From assembly GCA_023376005.1 (NCBI GenBank), contig CM042138.1, positions 99,171,491-99,235,490 of the forward strand: a DNA stretch of 64,000 nucleotides, in the 5' to 3' direction. The notes below the pieces were generated by a model. The model worked only from the letters and a program-made list of their open reading frames with translations, was not told the DNA's origin and ran no database searches. Below, in pieces: positions 10,919 through 20,729 of this stretch. Position 1 is the first letter of the stretch, and each line of letters opens with the position of its first letter. The DNA comes from Doryteuthis pealeii. Taxonomy: Eukaryota; Mollusca; Cephalopoda; Myopsida; Loliginidae. The position numbers and the translations under genes are program-made.

Positions 10919-13900
10919 CAATGGATAAATCAAAAAGTATGTTTGATTGTTTTACAAAAACCAAAAATTAATTCCTTTTCTACCTTAACACTTAAGATGA
11001 ATTTAATTGAAAAACCTAAATGATGTTTATATCCGTGTGATATATCCCTTATCTGAAACAAAAATTTCACATTGTTATTTTTGTAATTGATTTGCATGCA
11101 TTTGAGTCCCTAATATTAATGTTGCTTTTTCATAAAAGGCAAAAACCTCTCAAGAAACAACTACAGAAAAATGTAAATATAAACATACGATGGTGTCAAA
11201 AAGTAATGCCATTTTGTTTAGGACACATATAATTACCAACACAGGAATATGTATCATACATCAAAATGAAGCTGATCCTCTGTAGATCACATCTCTACTT
11301 CTCCAAATAGTCACCGTTTCTCTCAATAGCAAAGTTCCACCTTTGAATGAGAGCATGTATCCTTGCCCCGTAAATTTCTGTTGACTGTTCTTTGAGCCAC
11401 TTCTTCACTCCAGATTTCACTTCCTTGCCACTGGAATAATGTTTGCCTCTCAAACCCTCTTTCATTAGGCCAAAGAGATGATAGTCTGAAGGCGCTTAAT
11501 CTGGTGGGTATGGAGGATGCGGTAATGTTGTCCACCCAAATGAGGAGATTTTCTCCCTTGTCCTGATGCTTGTGTGTGGTCGAGTATTGTCATCCAGAAG
11601 GACATTGTCGATTGGCAAGTTGGGTCTTACTTATCGGATTCTTGCTCTGAGCCTTGTTAGGGTCTCAATGTAGGCCTTAGTTTTATAAAAAAACTTCACA
11701 TGAAATAAAGAAAATGGCATTACTTTTTGACTCACTCTCGTACAATGAACATGATTCCCTAACTGCTAAGTATAAATTAACCTTAGATAAGCTGACATTC
11801 CATTAAAATCTATCATCTTTTTTTTTTCTTTTTCTTTTGTCAAACAGATTTTGCACCAACCGTCCATCACCAACACCACTCCCCTAGCCCAATATTTTTC
11901 TCTAAAAAGTCTAACACTAAACAAACTTTTGAAATCTTCCAAGAACAACCACAGTAAGTATGTCTTTATTCACTTTATTTTATAGTAGCAACAGGTAAAA
12001 AAAAAAAGTTGGGTGTCAGGTTTAAAATTTTTACCGCGTGGGTATTGTAAATTTTACAAGGGAACAGAATTTTAAGAGTGATTGTTATTTCTCAAGATTT
12101 TTCTTTCTCTATGAAGCAAATAAAGAACCCAACTAAACTTGTATTATTTAGATTCTTCAGACTGTTGTCCTCATCTTTATTGTTATATACACAATGTTTT
12201 GCCCAATGTGCCTTCCAGACTTCTTCAGGTGTTTCTTGTCAAACTTGGAAGCCTTCATGTTGTAATCAGGACCTTTCACAGAACTTCAAACTGAACTCTT
12301 TATTTAATCTATGGGAGTAGATTGTTATCATTCCATTAACCATGAATGTTTATAATGGGCGTAGGATCAAAGATAGTTTTAAGGTGGATTTTATTATTTA
12401 GTGTTCATTCCACCCTCTCAGCAGGGCTTAGAATATGCTGTTGGGGTGTAACCCCCCCCCCCCAGAAAAAAAATTGCTGTTCTGGGTATGATACTAAACT
12501 ACATCTGGTGGTGGGACTCCAATTCTGGAGAAGTGTGGAGAAACCTTTCATTGCCATTACTCTCAGGTCCACTCTGACCCAGAGTTGTAATATCTTTTAG
12601 AATCCTATCTATGGGTCAAATAGATATGTTTTAAAATGATTCATATTCAATAATATAACTGTAAATTATTTGTATTAAGAATAGTTACTTGAAGCTATAA
12701 TTGTTTATTAAGAATTAGCATTATTAGTTACTTGAAACCATGTTACTATACAAACAAATGACTATTATTAAATAGAAATAATTACTTGAAACCATACAAT
12801 TACTAGTATTAGATAAGAATACTTAAAATCCTACAACTGTCTGCTAATTATTTGTATTAAATATGAATATTTGATCATATAACTATGCAAAACATTTAAC
12901 TATAAATGTATAATAAATGTGGTTCTCTAACCTCAAGGCATAAAATAACCCTAGGTAGGGTGACATGCCATTAAAATCAGTCAATCATTTGTTACTATGC
13001 AACCTATATATGTTCATATATTTTTTATACAAAGGAGATTTAAAAAAAAATATCCTCACTTGCTTTATGGAAGCCAAGCTCATTGTGGATGATTTGATAG
13101 GCAGAACCATAACAAATCTACAGAGAACAAGCTACCTCATTGATGATAACTTTGCCATTACCATCTCAAACTTGCTGAATCTTCTCATTAGTGATGGAGG
13201 TTGATAGGTGTCTTGCTCCCTCTTTGTGTGTCATGCTTGTCTGGTTACTTTTTAAACTTCTCTATTCATTCATACTCCCTTCTACACAGTATTGCATTGT
13301 CACCATATTGTTCTAAAAGCCTCTAACACTCCTTCCAATCAGAGAAATCAGCTCACTTCTATGGTGCATACTGCTTGTGGAGCAGCCATGTTTACACTGT
13401 AAAGACAACAAGCAAAATGGTGTGATCAGGCTTAAACATTGAGCATGTGACTACAACATTGCCAATTTTATTTTGTTTGTTCACATCATCCTAAAATTGT
13501 TTTAAGAATGAAATCAACAAACAGGAAAATATTGAATAACTCAATTGTCCTCCTTTTCTGTTTTGTGATATCAAATCTTAATTACTTTTTTAAAGGATAT
13601 CTTACCAAGTTTCTTTCTCATTTTTTATACTTGTTTTTGTTTTGTTTTACAGCATATCAACCTCGGTGGGTCATTTAATACTGATTAAGTTTTGGATTCG
13701 TAGTGATAATTTGGTAGAAAACAAATGTATATATGTATAGATTTAAACTATTGTTCAATTACTCATATTTTTTAGTACAATCCCATTTCTTTTAGGAAAT
13801 TTAAATTCTGGATGGTCTTATTTTTGAGAAAAGTTTTTTTTTTCAAATTACTTGCTTGGTAGTATTTTGTTCACACTAGATCAAAGTCTACACACTCTAG

Positions 13901-16865
13901 CAGTCTATGTTTCACTGTAAATCTCTCTTGGCATGTAGTGCAAATTGGGGTTTCTGTGCTCTATAGTAAATGATGATGGGTGATGTAGGTGTGGCCTATG
14001 TGAAGGCGTGTCAGCACAACCTGTTCTCTTCTATTTTTGTTGTATTTTAAGTTCCATTCTCCAATAGTAGGTTTAATGTTTTGAAGTTAGTTATTAATGA
14101 GTGCATTCCAATGATTTTGCCAAAATAGTTGTGAAAAAAAATTATATAATTTTTTTCACAACTGTTTTGTAATCAGTATATGGTATTTTTGTTATTGTGT
14201 CTTTCGTAGCTTTCTTTGCTTCCGAATTTCTTGGTATACCAAGGTGACTTGGGGATCCAGCAAAAGATTGATTCTTTATTTTTGGACAAGTGGTATATTC
14301 TGTTTAGTACTTGTGTAGTTAATGGGTCATTGACGTTTTTATTTTTTAATGCAGTGCAAATAAATAGTCTATGAAAATTATGAATTTATTGCAAGGTGTT
14401 GGTGGTTATTAAGTCAAGTGCTTGAAAATTGTCATTGTTTTGTTTTGTTTTGTCTTTTCCAATATCAGGAAATGTTCATCTGGGGAATTACCTGGTGCCA
14501 TTCGTTTCACCAAAACAACAAGCAGAAAAACCTGTCGACAAATTGAGGAAAGTGAACAGGAAGTAGTTGAAATTGAAAATAAAAGAATCCCATTTGACCA
14601 TCAACAAAAACCAAAGACAACCAATCTAAATTACCAGGGTAGAAAACCCAAGCGGCTATTTCTATCCAATAAAATTTTGAAAAACATTACCGAGAACAGA
14701 CAGAGGTTTTCAAATTATCTTCTCAACTCTGCATACCACCAAGTGGAAAGCTTTGATCCTTGGCATCTAACTGAAGAGTAAGTAATCATAGGAAATTTTG
14801 GTCTTTTCTTGAATTTATGCCTTTCTATTAAAGTTTCCTCAGTCTTTATCTTGGGTTGCTGTTTAGCCAGTAAAAGCAAAAAAAAAAAAAAAGATTGAGG
14901 TTATCCTGTAACTTCCTCCTTCCTCTTCTTCTTTTCCTTCCTCCTCCTGTATTCCTTCTTTTCACTGACGACTGACTGACTGACTGACGTCTGGTCACTG
15001 AGTGATTGCCCCCAGCAGTGTAAGAGGGTGTATTTTATGCCTATTTACTTACTCACAATGCATTCGTACTATCTGATAAGAAGACACCTTTCCTCACCTC
15101 TGGCTTCCCCATTTGACAGTATACTAGTGAACATTATCTGATCGCATATTTTCATTCATTCTGCATGCGAGACAGGTTCGCGCCCACTTTGCCCCACGAG
15201 GTAAGTCTTCTCCCTCGTTACACTTTCTAATAATGTGTGTGTGTGTAGGAGGAGACCATTGTTCATTGTCGCTATTACTTTTCATATATGCATTATTTTG
15301 TTGAATGCCCCCAGCAAAGATCGATCAACTATCTCTTAACCAGTTTTCTTTCCAATAATAAAACACTAAAAGTTCAATAGGATGTGTATTTAACCTAAGG
15401 TTACATTACAGTCAAATTATTCTCAAGTGTTAAAAAAAAAATATTCTTTCTCATAACTAGAGAGGGAGTCTCCATGGCATAATGGCTTACATGTTTGACT
15501 ACAAGATTGTATTAAGCAAGTTCAAATGCTATTACATTTACTTTTGGACAATAAAAAAATTACCCTTGGGAAAGATATGACCCCCCCCCTACATATATAA
15601 GTATATTTTGGCAGCATTTTTTCTTTTATACATGTTTGGTTGAATGCGACAGACATTTCCTGGATGAAGAGTTTCTTTTTGATCTTTTCCAATTGTCTGG
15701 CCATCTTTTTTATGTCTGGGTGGAATTGGTGAATGAATCAACCGAAGATTTTCTCACTAGTGCTATCGGCACTACTTAGTGCCATCGTCAGGTGTAGAGT
15801 GGTGAGATGTTTCCGTGGTTCTTTTTAAAGAAATAGAGTAGCAATAGGAGTAAATAGGAGAGACTCAGATTTATAAGAAATGTTATGGGTAATGAGGGGA
15901 GGAGAATTGATGGGAAATTATAGGCTTTTGAGAATGTGATTGCTGTATTTAAAGTTGATTTTGTTTAAGGTATTTTTTTTGTTTAATGTATAGAGCTTTG
16001 AGTATTTGAAGCTTTTGTTTTTTTATTTTGGAGTATGTGTGTGTTTTTAGTTGATTCATTCACTAATTCTACCCAAACATAAAAAAGATGACCAGACAAT
16101 TGGAAAATATAAAAAAGAAACTCATCAGACAGATGTCTGTCACATTCAACCAAACATATTATATATATATATATATATATATAATCTCAATGCCCCCATA
16201 TTGTCCCAACCCTATTGCCCTTATGGCAAGCCCCAACCCTTTTTATCATATGCGTGCTAGAAGGCAGTGGCTCCTCATGTCCTGGGTATGACAAACTATA
16301 ACTGATGGTCTGGGGATTGTGGAGCACCCCTTCATCACCATTGCTTTCAGGTCCACCCTGACCCGGAGTGGTAGTATCTGTCAGGGTCCCATCTATGGGT
16401 TAAATTGAACAAAATGCATTCAAAAAGAAAAATTGAGTTTACAAAATAACCGAGTACCCATTAAGAATGAATTAAGACAAAATGTCTTCGATATAAAATG
16501 ACCCAACAAGGGTTGACATGCCGTAAAACCCAATCAACCAATCATATTGACAATTCTCATCTAACCAACATTCTTCTCTTTGCCAACTGATTTGAACATT
16601 TTGAAATGAAAATCTGTGCTCAATATGATAATGACATTTGATGTGAGGAACATCAAAATCCATAAGATTTATAAAATTTCTTTTCTCTTTTATTTTCAGG
16701 CTGGCCGATTCAATTTTGGAAGATTGTATACAGGAAGTTAGTGAAGAAATGCAGGATTTAAGTCATGACTTGGTGCATCACCTCTTCACCAATGAATTCA
16801 TCCAGCTTCCTGCACCCTCCAGTACACAAGGCACCTCAGAAAAACCATCCACGCCACCAAGCTAA
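6776..16865 (+). CDS. KIAA0753: Moonraker-like centriolar satellite protein, 3' part of gene (five exons)
   Basis: Five exons splice in frame: 6776-7051, 9732-9819, 11848-11953, 14469-14777 and 16700-16865, all with AG/GT borders and matching phases (0,1,0-sum,2,2), ending at TAA 16863-16865. Together they encode about 315 residues. The recognisable pattern is the C-terminal region of moonraker (MNR/OFIP/KIAA0753): 'LPPLEVLLHRLQEME' followed by a basic helix ('RSRWASLKY'), a variable linker, 'RQRFSNYLLNS', 'VESFDPWHLTEE', then an acidic helix with 'EMQDLSHDLV' and 'LFTNEF'. Known role: centriolar satellites, with OFD1 and FOR20, in centriole duplication and ciliogenesis. The human protein is about 967 residues, so roughly two thirds (N-terminal) lies upstream; the gap at 4029 and possible misjoin may hide it. 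Recognition is by remembered motif pattern, not a database search. Confidence 0.8.
7105..8200 (+). repeat. Family X long AT-rich repeat, interrupted by a retroposon
   Basis: The opening 'gtttt aatgtaataaaatatatta' region recurs at 17715 and 33075. It continues as AT-rich sequence to about 8200, with a retroposon (7582-7854) inserted. No coding sequence is visible; the autonomous element is not recognised. Confidence 0.55.
7582..7854 (-). mobile_element. Family E retroposon with 21-bp target-site duplication
   Basis: Direct repeats at 7561-7581 and 7855-7875 (starting 'tagtatgtagatatgg', one mismatch) flank a 273-bp GC-richer insert. The insert contains 'cagggctgggtctattgccc' and 'ccatcccccc'. 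A second, partial and opposite copy is at about 28750-28860. The long duplication indicates target-primed reverse transcription. No tRNA head is obvious; orientation is uncertain. Confidence 0.65.
8255..8370 (-). repeat. SINE family D fragment (tRNA-like)
   Basis: It carries 'tgggctggatgtgacacaag', then 'gcatctagcaaggatctcac' and 'gctattcagtagtaatggct', the reverse of the tRNA-like family at 56540-56780 and 57650-57790. Confidence 0.55.
8380..8650 (+). repeat. Degenerate 46-nt-unit repeat ending in the shared SINE tail
   Basis: There are four or so imperfect units of 'attagatagaaatacttgaa...catataactg' type, then 'taaaatagccctagatgggttgacatt', the tail shared by several SINE families here. 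It is homologous to the expanded array at 57110-57480. Confidence 0.55.
8975..9100 (-). repeat. SINE family A, 3' fragment
   Basis: Reverse complement of the 3' part of family A ('gatgtgacacaaggtcaaat' to 'gactggttgcctagctaagg'). Confidence 0.6.
9140..9430 (+). repeat. SINE family A
   Basis: Nearly full length: the tRNA-like head 'ggtctaatagttagtcataa', the body, and the terminal 'actactagaataggctcagt'. Confidence 0.8.
9445..9690 (+). repeat. SINE family A, diverged
   Basis: Starts at 'cctaggaaatgaacacagca' and follows the family through 'aaattgactttgtgttgtat'. It ends about 40 bases before the moonraker exon at 9732, so a SINE sits close to that splice acceptor. Confidence 0.7.
9732..9819 (+). 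CDS. KIAA0753: Moonraker-like exon b (29 codons + 1 nt)
   Basis: Acceptor 'cttttggcag', first codon AAT; donor AAAG|gtcagt. It reads NEQIQIRSRWASLKYHD then an acidic stretch, continuing the leucine-rich helix at the end of the previous exon. Confidence 0.85.
9935..10390 (+). repeat. Family C repeat plus flanking diverged repeat
   Basis: 10160-10390 has the family C landmarks 'tctattgcctttatggcaag', 'ccacttcatcaccgttgctc' and 'gttagggtcccatctataag'. 9935-10160 is the moderately GC-richer sequence ahead of it. The ORF across it on the minus strand is not supported as a gene. Confidence 0.65.
10864..10917. repeat. (AT)n microsatellite
   Basis: Pure TA tract of about 50 bases. Confidence 0.95.
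11193..11735 (-). mobile_element. Mariner-like element, internally deleted
   Basis: Terminal inverted repeats of the form 'gtcaaaaagtaatgccattt' occur at both ends (about 11197 and 11730). On the minus strand the interior encodes broken mariner transposase C-terminal sequence (a leucine-rich stretch, 'LSSLWPNERGF', then the 'QSTEIYG' and 'RWNFAIERN' regions). The 5' part of the transposase is missing, and stops interrupt it. It is the best-preserved copy of a family present at least eight times here. Confidence 0.8.
11848..11953 (+). CDS. KIAA0753: Moonraker-like exon c (35 codons)
   Basis: Acceptor 'tttgtcaaacag' with a pyrimidine tract; donor CA|gtaagt. It reads DFAPTVHHQHHSPSP, then a Lys/Gln-rich linker. 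This is a low-conservation linker; exon status rests on both splice sites and phase agreement with its neighbours. Confidence 0.75.
12140..12330 (+). repeat. Fragment of the fold-back repeat found at 30305-30705
   Basis: Shares 'tgtcctcatctttattgtta', then 'caatgtgccttccagacttc', with the hairpin at 30.3 kb and the fragment at 31571. Confidence 0.6.
12400..12985 (+). repeat. Family C repeat with long interior and shared tail
   Basis: Body landmarks at 12490-12610 ('catctggtggtgggactcca', 'attactctcaggtccactct') are followed by AT-rich 46-nt-type units. It closes with the shared tail 'aataaccctaggtagggtga' near 12946, just upstream of 'catgccattaaaa'. Confidence 0.6.
13862..14410 (-). pseudogene. 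LINE RNase H domain relic
   Basis: On the minus strand, 14190-14290 reads FCWIPSHLGIPRNSEA, the hallmark of the RNase H domain of I/Jockey-type LINEs, and 13862-14050 reads EQVVLTRLHIGHTYITHHHL, then CTTCQERFTVKHRLLECVDF. An in-frame stop and frame changes show it is dead. It lies in a moonraker intron, antisense to the gene. Confidence 0.8.
14469..14777 (+). CDS. KIAA0753: Moonraker-like exon d (about 103 codons)
   Basis: Acceptor 'ccaatatcag', donor GA|gtaagt. It encodes a basic linker ('FTKTTSRKTCRQ', 'GRKPKRLFLSN') and the conserved block 'RQRFSNYLLNSAYHQVESF' followed by DPWHLTEE. An upstream ATG in the same frame (14422) lies in intron sequence before the acceptor, so it is not the start. 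Confidence 0.9.
14940..15230 (+). repeat. Diverged repeat related to the 23.7/24.3-kb direct repeat
   Basis: The end 'gcatgcgagacaggttcgcg' and 'cccactttgccccacgaggt', followed by 'aagtcttctccc', matches the ends of the repeats at 24005-24060 and 24680-24735. Nothing coding is seen. Confidence 0.45.
15622..16160. repeat. Fold-back repeat with 120-bp arms
   Basis: 15622-15745 and 16040-16160 are reverse complements ('ttgatcttttccaattgtct' against 'gacaattggaaaatataaaa'). About 295 bases of T-rich sequence lie between. An internal perfect hairpin (GGCACT/AGTGCC on the minus strand) lies at 15768-15783. Confidence 0.65.
16190..16545 (+). repeat. Family C repeat, near full length with tail
   Basis: Runs from 'tgtcccaaccctattgccct' through 'ccttcatcaccattgctttc' and 'gggtcccatctatgggttaa' to the tail 'aaatgacccaacaagggttg' and 'acatgccgtaaaac'. 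It is the clearest example of body and tail in one element. Confidence 0.75.
16700..16865 (+). CDS. KIAA0753: Moonraker-like last exon e (stop TAA)
   Basis: Acceptor 'ttttattttcag' and phase 2 join to exon d. It reads LADSILEDCIQEVSEEMQDL and continues to a short polar C-terminus ending PSTPPS. This matches the conserved terminal helix of moonraker proteins. Confidence 0.9.
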
Positions 16866-17065
16866 CCATTCTCCTTACTTAATTTTTTCCCAGCAAAAAC
16901 ATTTTGTTTAGGATCAGGCTGTCATCTTATACATATCTATCCCAAAGAAAAACAAAAAAAGAACTCCTACTTTTTTTTTTTAACTTTATCACATGACTCA
17001 TATCCTAACATAATTATTCGTTTGGAGTTATTTCTTATTGTTTTCAGGGATTTAATTATTTTGCT

Positions 17066-17071
17066 AATAAA
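17066..17071 (+). terminator. Poly(A) signal AATAAA of moonraker-like gene
   Basis: A canonical AATAAA 201 bases after the stop, followed by T-rich downstream sequence at 17095-17115. Confidence 0.6.
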
Positions 17072-17164
17072 AAGGTATCATTGTATACAAAACCCCCTTT
17101 TTTCCTTTTTTTTATGATACACTGTTGTCTTGAAAAAAATAATTGTACATTAGAGTTTGAATAG

Positions 17165-17455
17165 TTGGAGGTGCTGGGTGTAATGGTTACAGTCGTAGGA
17201 AATGGACTCGTCGACCCGAGTTCAAATCCTGGATGAAGCTACAGTTCACATAGCACTAATACTCTTGGGAAAGGTATGAATTCAACTACTCTCCCTCCAG
17301 CTATGGGTAAATAGTAGGGCAGACTGGGCTCTTTAACCTTGGTTAGGCAACCAGTCTAGGAGAAGGAAAACTCTGAATTCAAACCTGTTAAACTCCACTT
17401 GGGGTGATCACTACTAGAATAGGCTCAGTCCTAATTACTGATCTATTTTCACTAA
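17165..17455 (+). repeat. SINE family A, full length
   Basis: One of the least diverged copies, from 'ggaggtgctgggtgtaatgg' to 'gatctattttcactaatt', with tRNA-like head and body. Confidence 0.85.
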
Positions 17456-17689
17456 TTAAAAAAAATAGAATAAAATTAGAAACATCCATCTAAACAAACA
17501 CAATTGTAAAACTAAGGGAAAATAAATTGGTAACTTTTAAAAAATTCTTTTTCATATAGACACAAACTACTTTAATTGTATTGTAGTATAAAGTCCTCAT
17601 TTATTTTTATTTTTTAAAATCTTCTGTATAGTATAACTTCCAACCCTAATAAAAAGAGCCAAGTTGATTTCTTATATACACTTACAACA

Positions 17690-18240
17690 ATATGCACCCC
17701 CCCCCCCGGTTTAAGTATTTCACTTTTAATGTAATGAAATATATTAAATTACAAAGACTAACAAAATTAAATAAGAACTCATATAAAAACATTACACTTA
17801 ATTTGATTGATTTTATATAGAAGCCAATTAAAATCTATTCATAGGATTGATTTTAATGTTGGGGAATAAAACAATATTATCAATAACACCTAGTAATTAA
17901 ACCCGGTTTTGTTAAAACCAGTATGCAAATTACCCACGTCATTATGTAAACCTTTATTTCTTAGTGATATATGAGATAGATTTGCCTCAAAACCTGCAAT
18001 GTAACTCAAATTTTCACAGAAACCTCATTGATAAAGAAGATTTATTCTATGTATTAATGATTTTGACTATAAATTAGATACTCATTGATAAATCTACAAT
18101 TTCTGAGGGTATTGTGACATAGGCAGTGACATAGACAGATACCGAATCTCCATTGTAATAAGATATGTTCCAATGTACATAAAAATTGACTTATCCTTTA
18201 TACTTAGATTTGCATAAAAAGCAAAAGTTTGTGAAATTAA
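17690..18240 (+). repeat. Family X AT-rich repeat
   Basis: Shares the opening C-run and 'ttttaatgtaatgaaatata' with 33060 and 7145. Later parts ('atgcaaattacccacgtcat', 'gacatagacagataccgaat') match 33470-33520. Confidence 0.6.
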
Positions 18241-18639
18241 GTTTTAATTTTCGTTTGCCATTTGAGGGGAAAAAAAGATACCTTCTGCCTGCTAAATTCT
18301 CTCTGGAGCATTGTTGAAGCATAGCTTCACTTGAAATATAAGCTGTAAAAAAGATTTTTAAAACACAATAGAAGTTTTCAAAAATTTTTTTTCAGTTTTA
18401 AAGCCATTGTTGAAAAAAAAAAAAAGCCATCACCCTATGAAAATTAAATAATTCACATGACTTTTATGTACCAATGACCTTAAAAATGGCACATTTCTAA
18501 AAATCATTTTTAATCCACTAGAATTTATATTGATTTTCTGTGTGGGATGTATGTATATAATTTCATAGATATAATGCTGAAAAATATTTTTTAATGAACA
18601 ACAAAGCCTTTATCAGATAATGACTCTAGGGTGTGGTTA

Positions 18640-18925
18640 TATGGAGGCGCGTGGTGTAATGGTTAGTCATAGGAAATGGACTCGTCGACCCAAGTACAAA
18701 TTCTGGACGAAGCTACAGTTCACATAGTGCTAATATCCTAAGGAAAAGTATGAATCCAACTACTCTCCCTCCAGCTAAGGGTAAATAGTAGTATAATAAC
18801 CTTAGTTAGGCAACCAGTTTAGGAGAAAGAAAACACTCAATTCAAACCTGTTAAATTCCACGTGGTGTGGTCACTACTAGAATAGGCTCAGACCTAATTA
18901 GAGATCTATTTCATTAATTTTTTTT
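18640..18925 (+). repeat. SINE family A, full length
   Basis: Head 'ggaggcgcgtggtgtaatgg', body and terminal 'gatctatttcattaattttt' are all present. Confidence 0.85.
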
Positions 18926-19529
18926 TTCTTTAATACAGTTGAAGCATCATTACCACTATCCCAGCAATACCTTACAATACCACCTGGCTTTAGTTTTCTT
19001 TAATTTCAATATGGGAATACTGTTCAAAATACAGCCTAATCAATATTTTTTCTCATATTCCCAAATTTCTGGTCAATGTTCATTTGTCCAGAAATAGGAA
19101 TGTTAATTCAATGATGGGAGATTTGAATTAACTAACAATGTTAAGTGAACTTTGGCAAGAAAGTTGAGATAACATTTTTTTTTTTTTATTGAAAATATAT
19201 GACTCCTTTGTACTGATTTTTCCTTGACATGTCTTTTTAGTCAATTAACAAGGACATAAAATTCAGACTTAGATTGGAGACACAGGCAACCAGTTATTTA
19301 TCAAGATAACTTTGCATTCATTTTTTACATGAAAATGTGTATCCACACACACAAACTTTGAAAAAATTGAGGGCATATGTCTCATTTGGTTGTAATACAT
19401 AAAGGATTGTGTGATGTTGCAGTGAATTGGGAATTGAATCCTTTATCACCCAACTTTTTATGAAACCGTTGTTGAGAATTCTGGGGTATCGTCCTTTGTC
19501 TGCGAGCCTCTGTTTCAAACCAACCAATC

Positions 19530-19757
19530 ATGAGCCAGCATACTTTGGCGGCAAAGCCGAATAAGCAAACTCATGCCACCTCTTCTGATCCAGGTTCCAA
19601 AGGGAACAGACCTAAAATAGGGTCGCTCCTCTTCTTCAACAGACATCCAGAATCAGAGTCGGACGCAATACAGAAGTCCATCATATCCGAACTATCAGAA
19701 GGCCGTAGTAAAGGGCTCCGTAAATACCCCATATCTCAGGATATACCAGTTAAGTGA
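19530..19757 (+). CDS. Unassigned 75-codon ORF
   Basis: The ORF has clearly higher GC than its surroundings and ordinary codon variety. It encodes a polar, basic, soluble peptide (MSQHTLAAKPNKQTHATSS..., 'SLLFFNRHPESESDAIQK') with no signal peptide or membrane segment. No family is recognised. It could be the N-terminus of a retrotransposon protein, a gene fragment or chance. No splice partner or poly(A) context supports a host gene. Confidence 0.25.
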   Translation: MSQHTLAAKPNKQTHATSSDPGSKGNRPKIGSLLFFNRHPESESDAIQKSIISELSEGRSKGLRKYPISQDIPVK

Positions 19758-19945
19758 CAAATATTATTATTTGCGCAAACAAAACTAAAGTTTGCAATTC
19801 TTTATATGTAATACAAGTCTTTTATTCATATTCTAGTTGTTTGTTTTATTTCTTTGGCTCTTAACCTGTCTGCCACACTCGTGGTTAACTCGACTACAAA
19901 CCTCGGAGTACTGTCGTTTGTGCCTTATTTCTTTATACCGTGTAT

Positions 19946-19947
19946 GC

Positions 19948-20019
<72 letters not shown>

Positions 20020-20025
20020 TATAAT
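19946..20025. repeat. (AT)n microsatellite
   Basis: Nearly pure TA tract of about 80 bases with one phase slip. Confidence 0.95.
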
Positions 20026-20029
20026 TAAC

Positions 20030-20250
20030 CTAGCTCAATCAGTAAAGCATCCATTTCAGAACCACAAGATTCCAGGTTTGATATTAGTCCTCACCAACTC
20101 AGAACATGTGTAGCACAGCTTAGATCAGTGAGGAGTTGATGATAGATGTGGTACTCTACCTCAGATGCAAAAACAATCTCCATGGTCAAGTGATAGTGAA
20201 AAGGGGACGGGTTCCCTCACTATTTGGCTGATACCATTTCACCTACTTTA
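20030..20250 (+). repeat. SINE family B (tRNA-like)
   Basis: Starts 'cctagctcaatcagtaaagc', a degenerate tRNA head, then 'aaccacaagattccaggttt'. The family body ends at 'ctgataccatttcacctact'. Confidence 0.7.
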
Positions 20251-20698
20251 CTTTTTTTTTTTTTTACTATATAGTAATATGAATGAAATAGTGAAACAAA
20301 AAAGAAAACTAATTTAGTATTCAGGTGCTTGGATGTAATAAGAGGATTTTATTTATTTGTATCATGTATTATAAATACATTTTGTTCAAATTTTTTCATG
20401 ATTTTTTTTTTTTTAGTTCACAGAAAACAAGTCTATTAAAACAAAACAAAAAACTGGTAAGTTTATTTTCTTTCTTTTTTGGATTCCAATTTATTTTGTT
20501 ACAAGGTGATCACATGACTGAACATAAGTCTTGTTCAATACTGATTTTCTGCTGTATTTATTTCAAATGTATTGTCACTCTTAAAAAAAATTGGGTTTTG
20601 ATTAAGATGAAAATGTAATGGATAATTTTTCTTTTTAATTTTGTGGCAAAGTAAAATTTAATAAGGAGGGGAGGGGGGTAAAGTAAAGCAGAATTTCA

Positions 20699-20729
<31 letters not shown>

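Noticed and set aside
15765..15795. Hammerhead-like motif on the minus strand with a perfect 6-bp stem II
   Set aside because: Core is altered (CTGACGA and GATA in place of CTGATGA and GAAA) and stems I and III do not close; at most a decayed relic.
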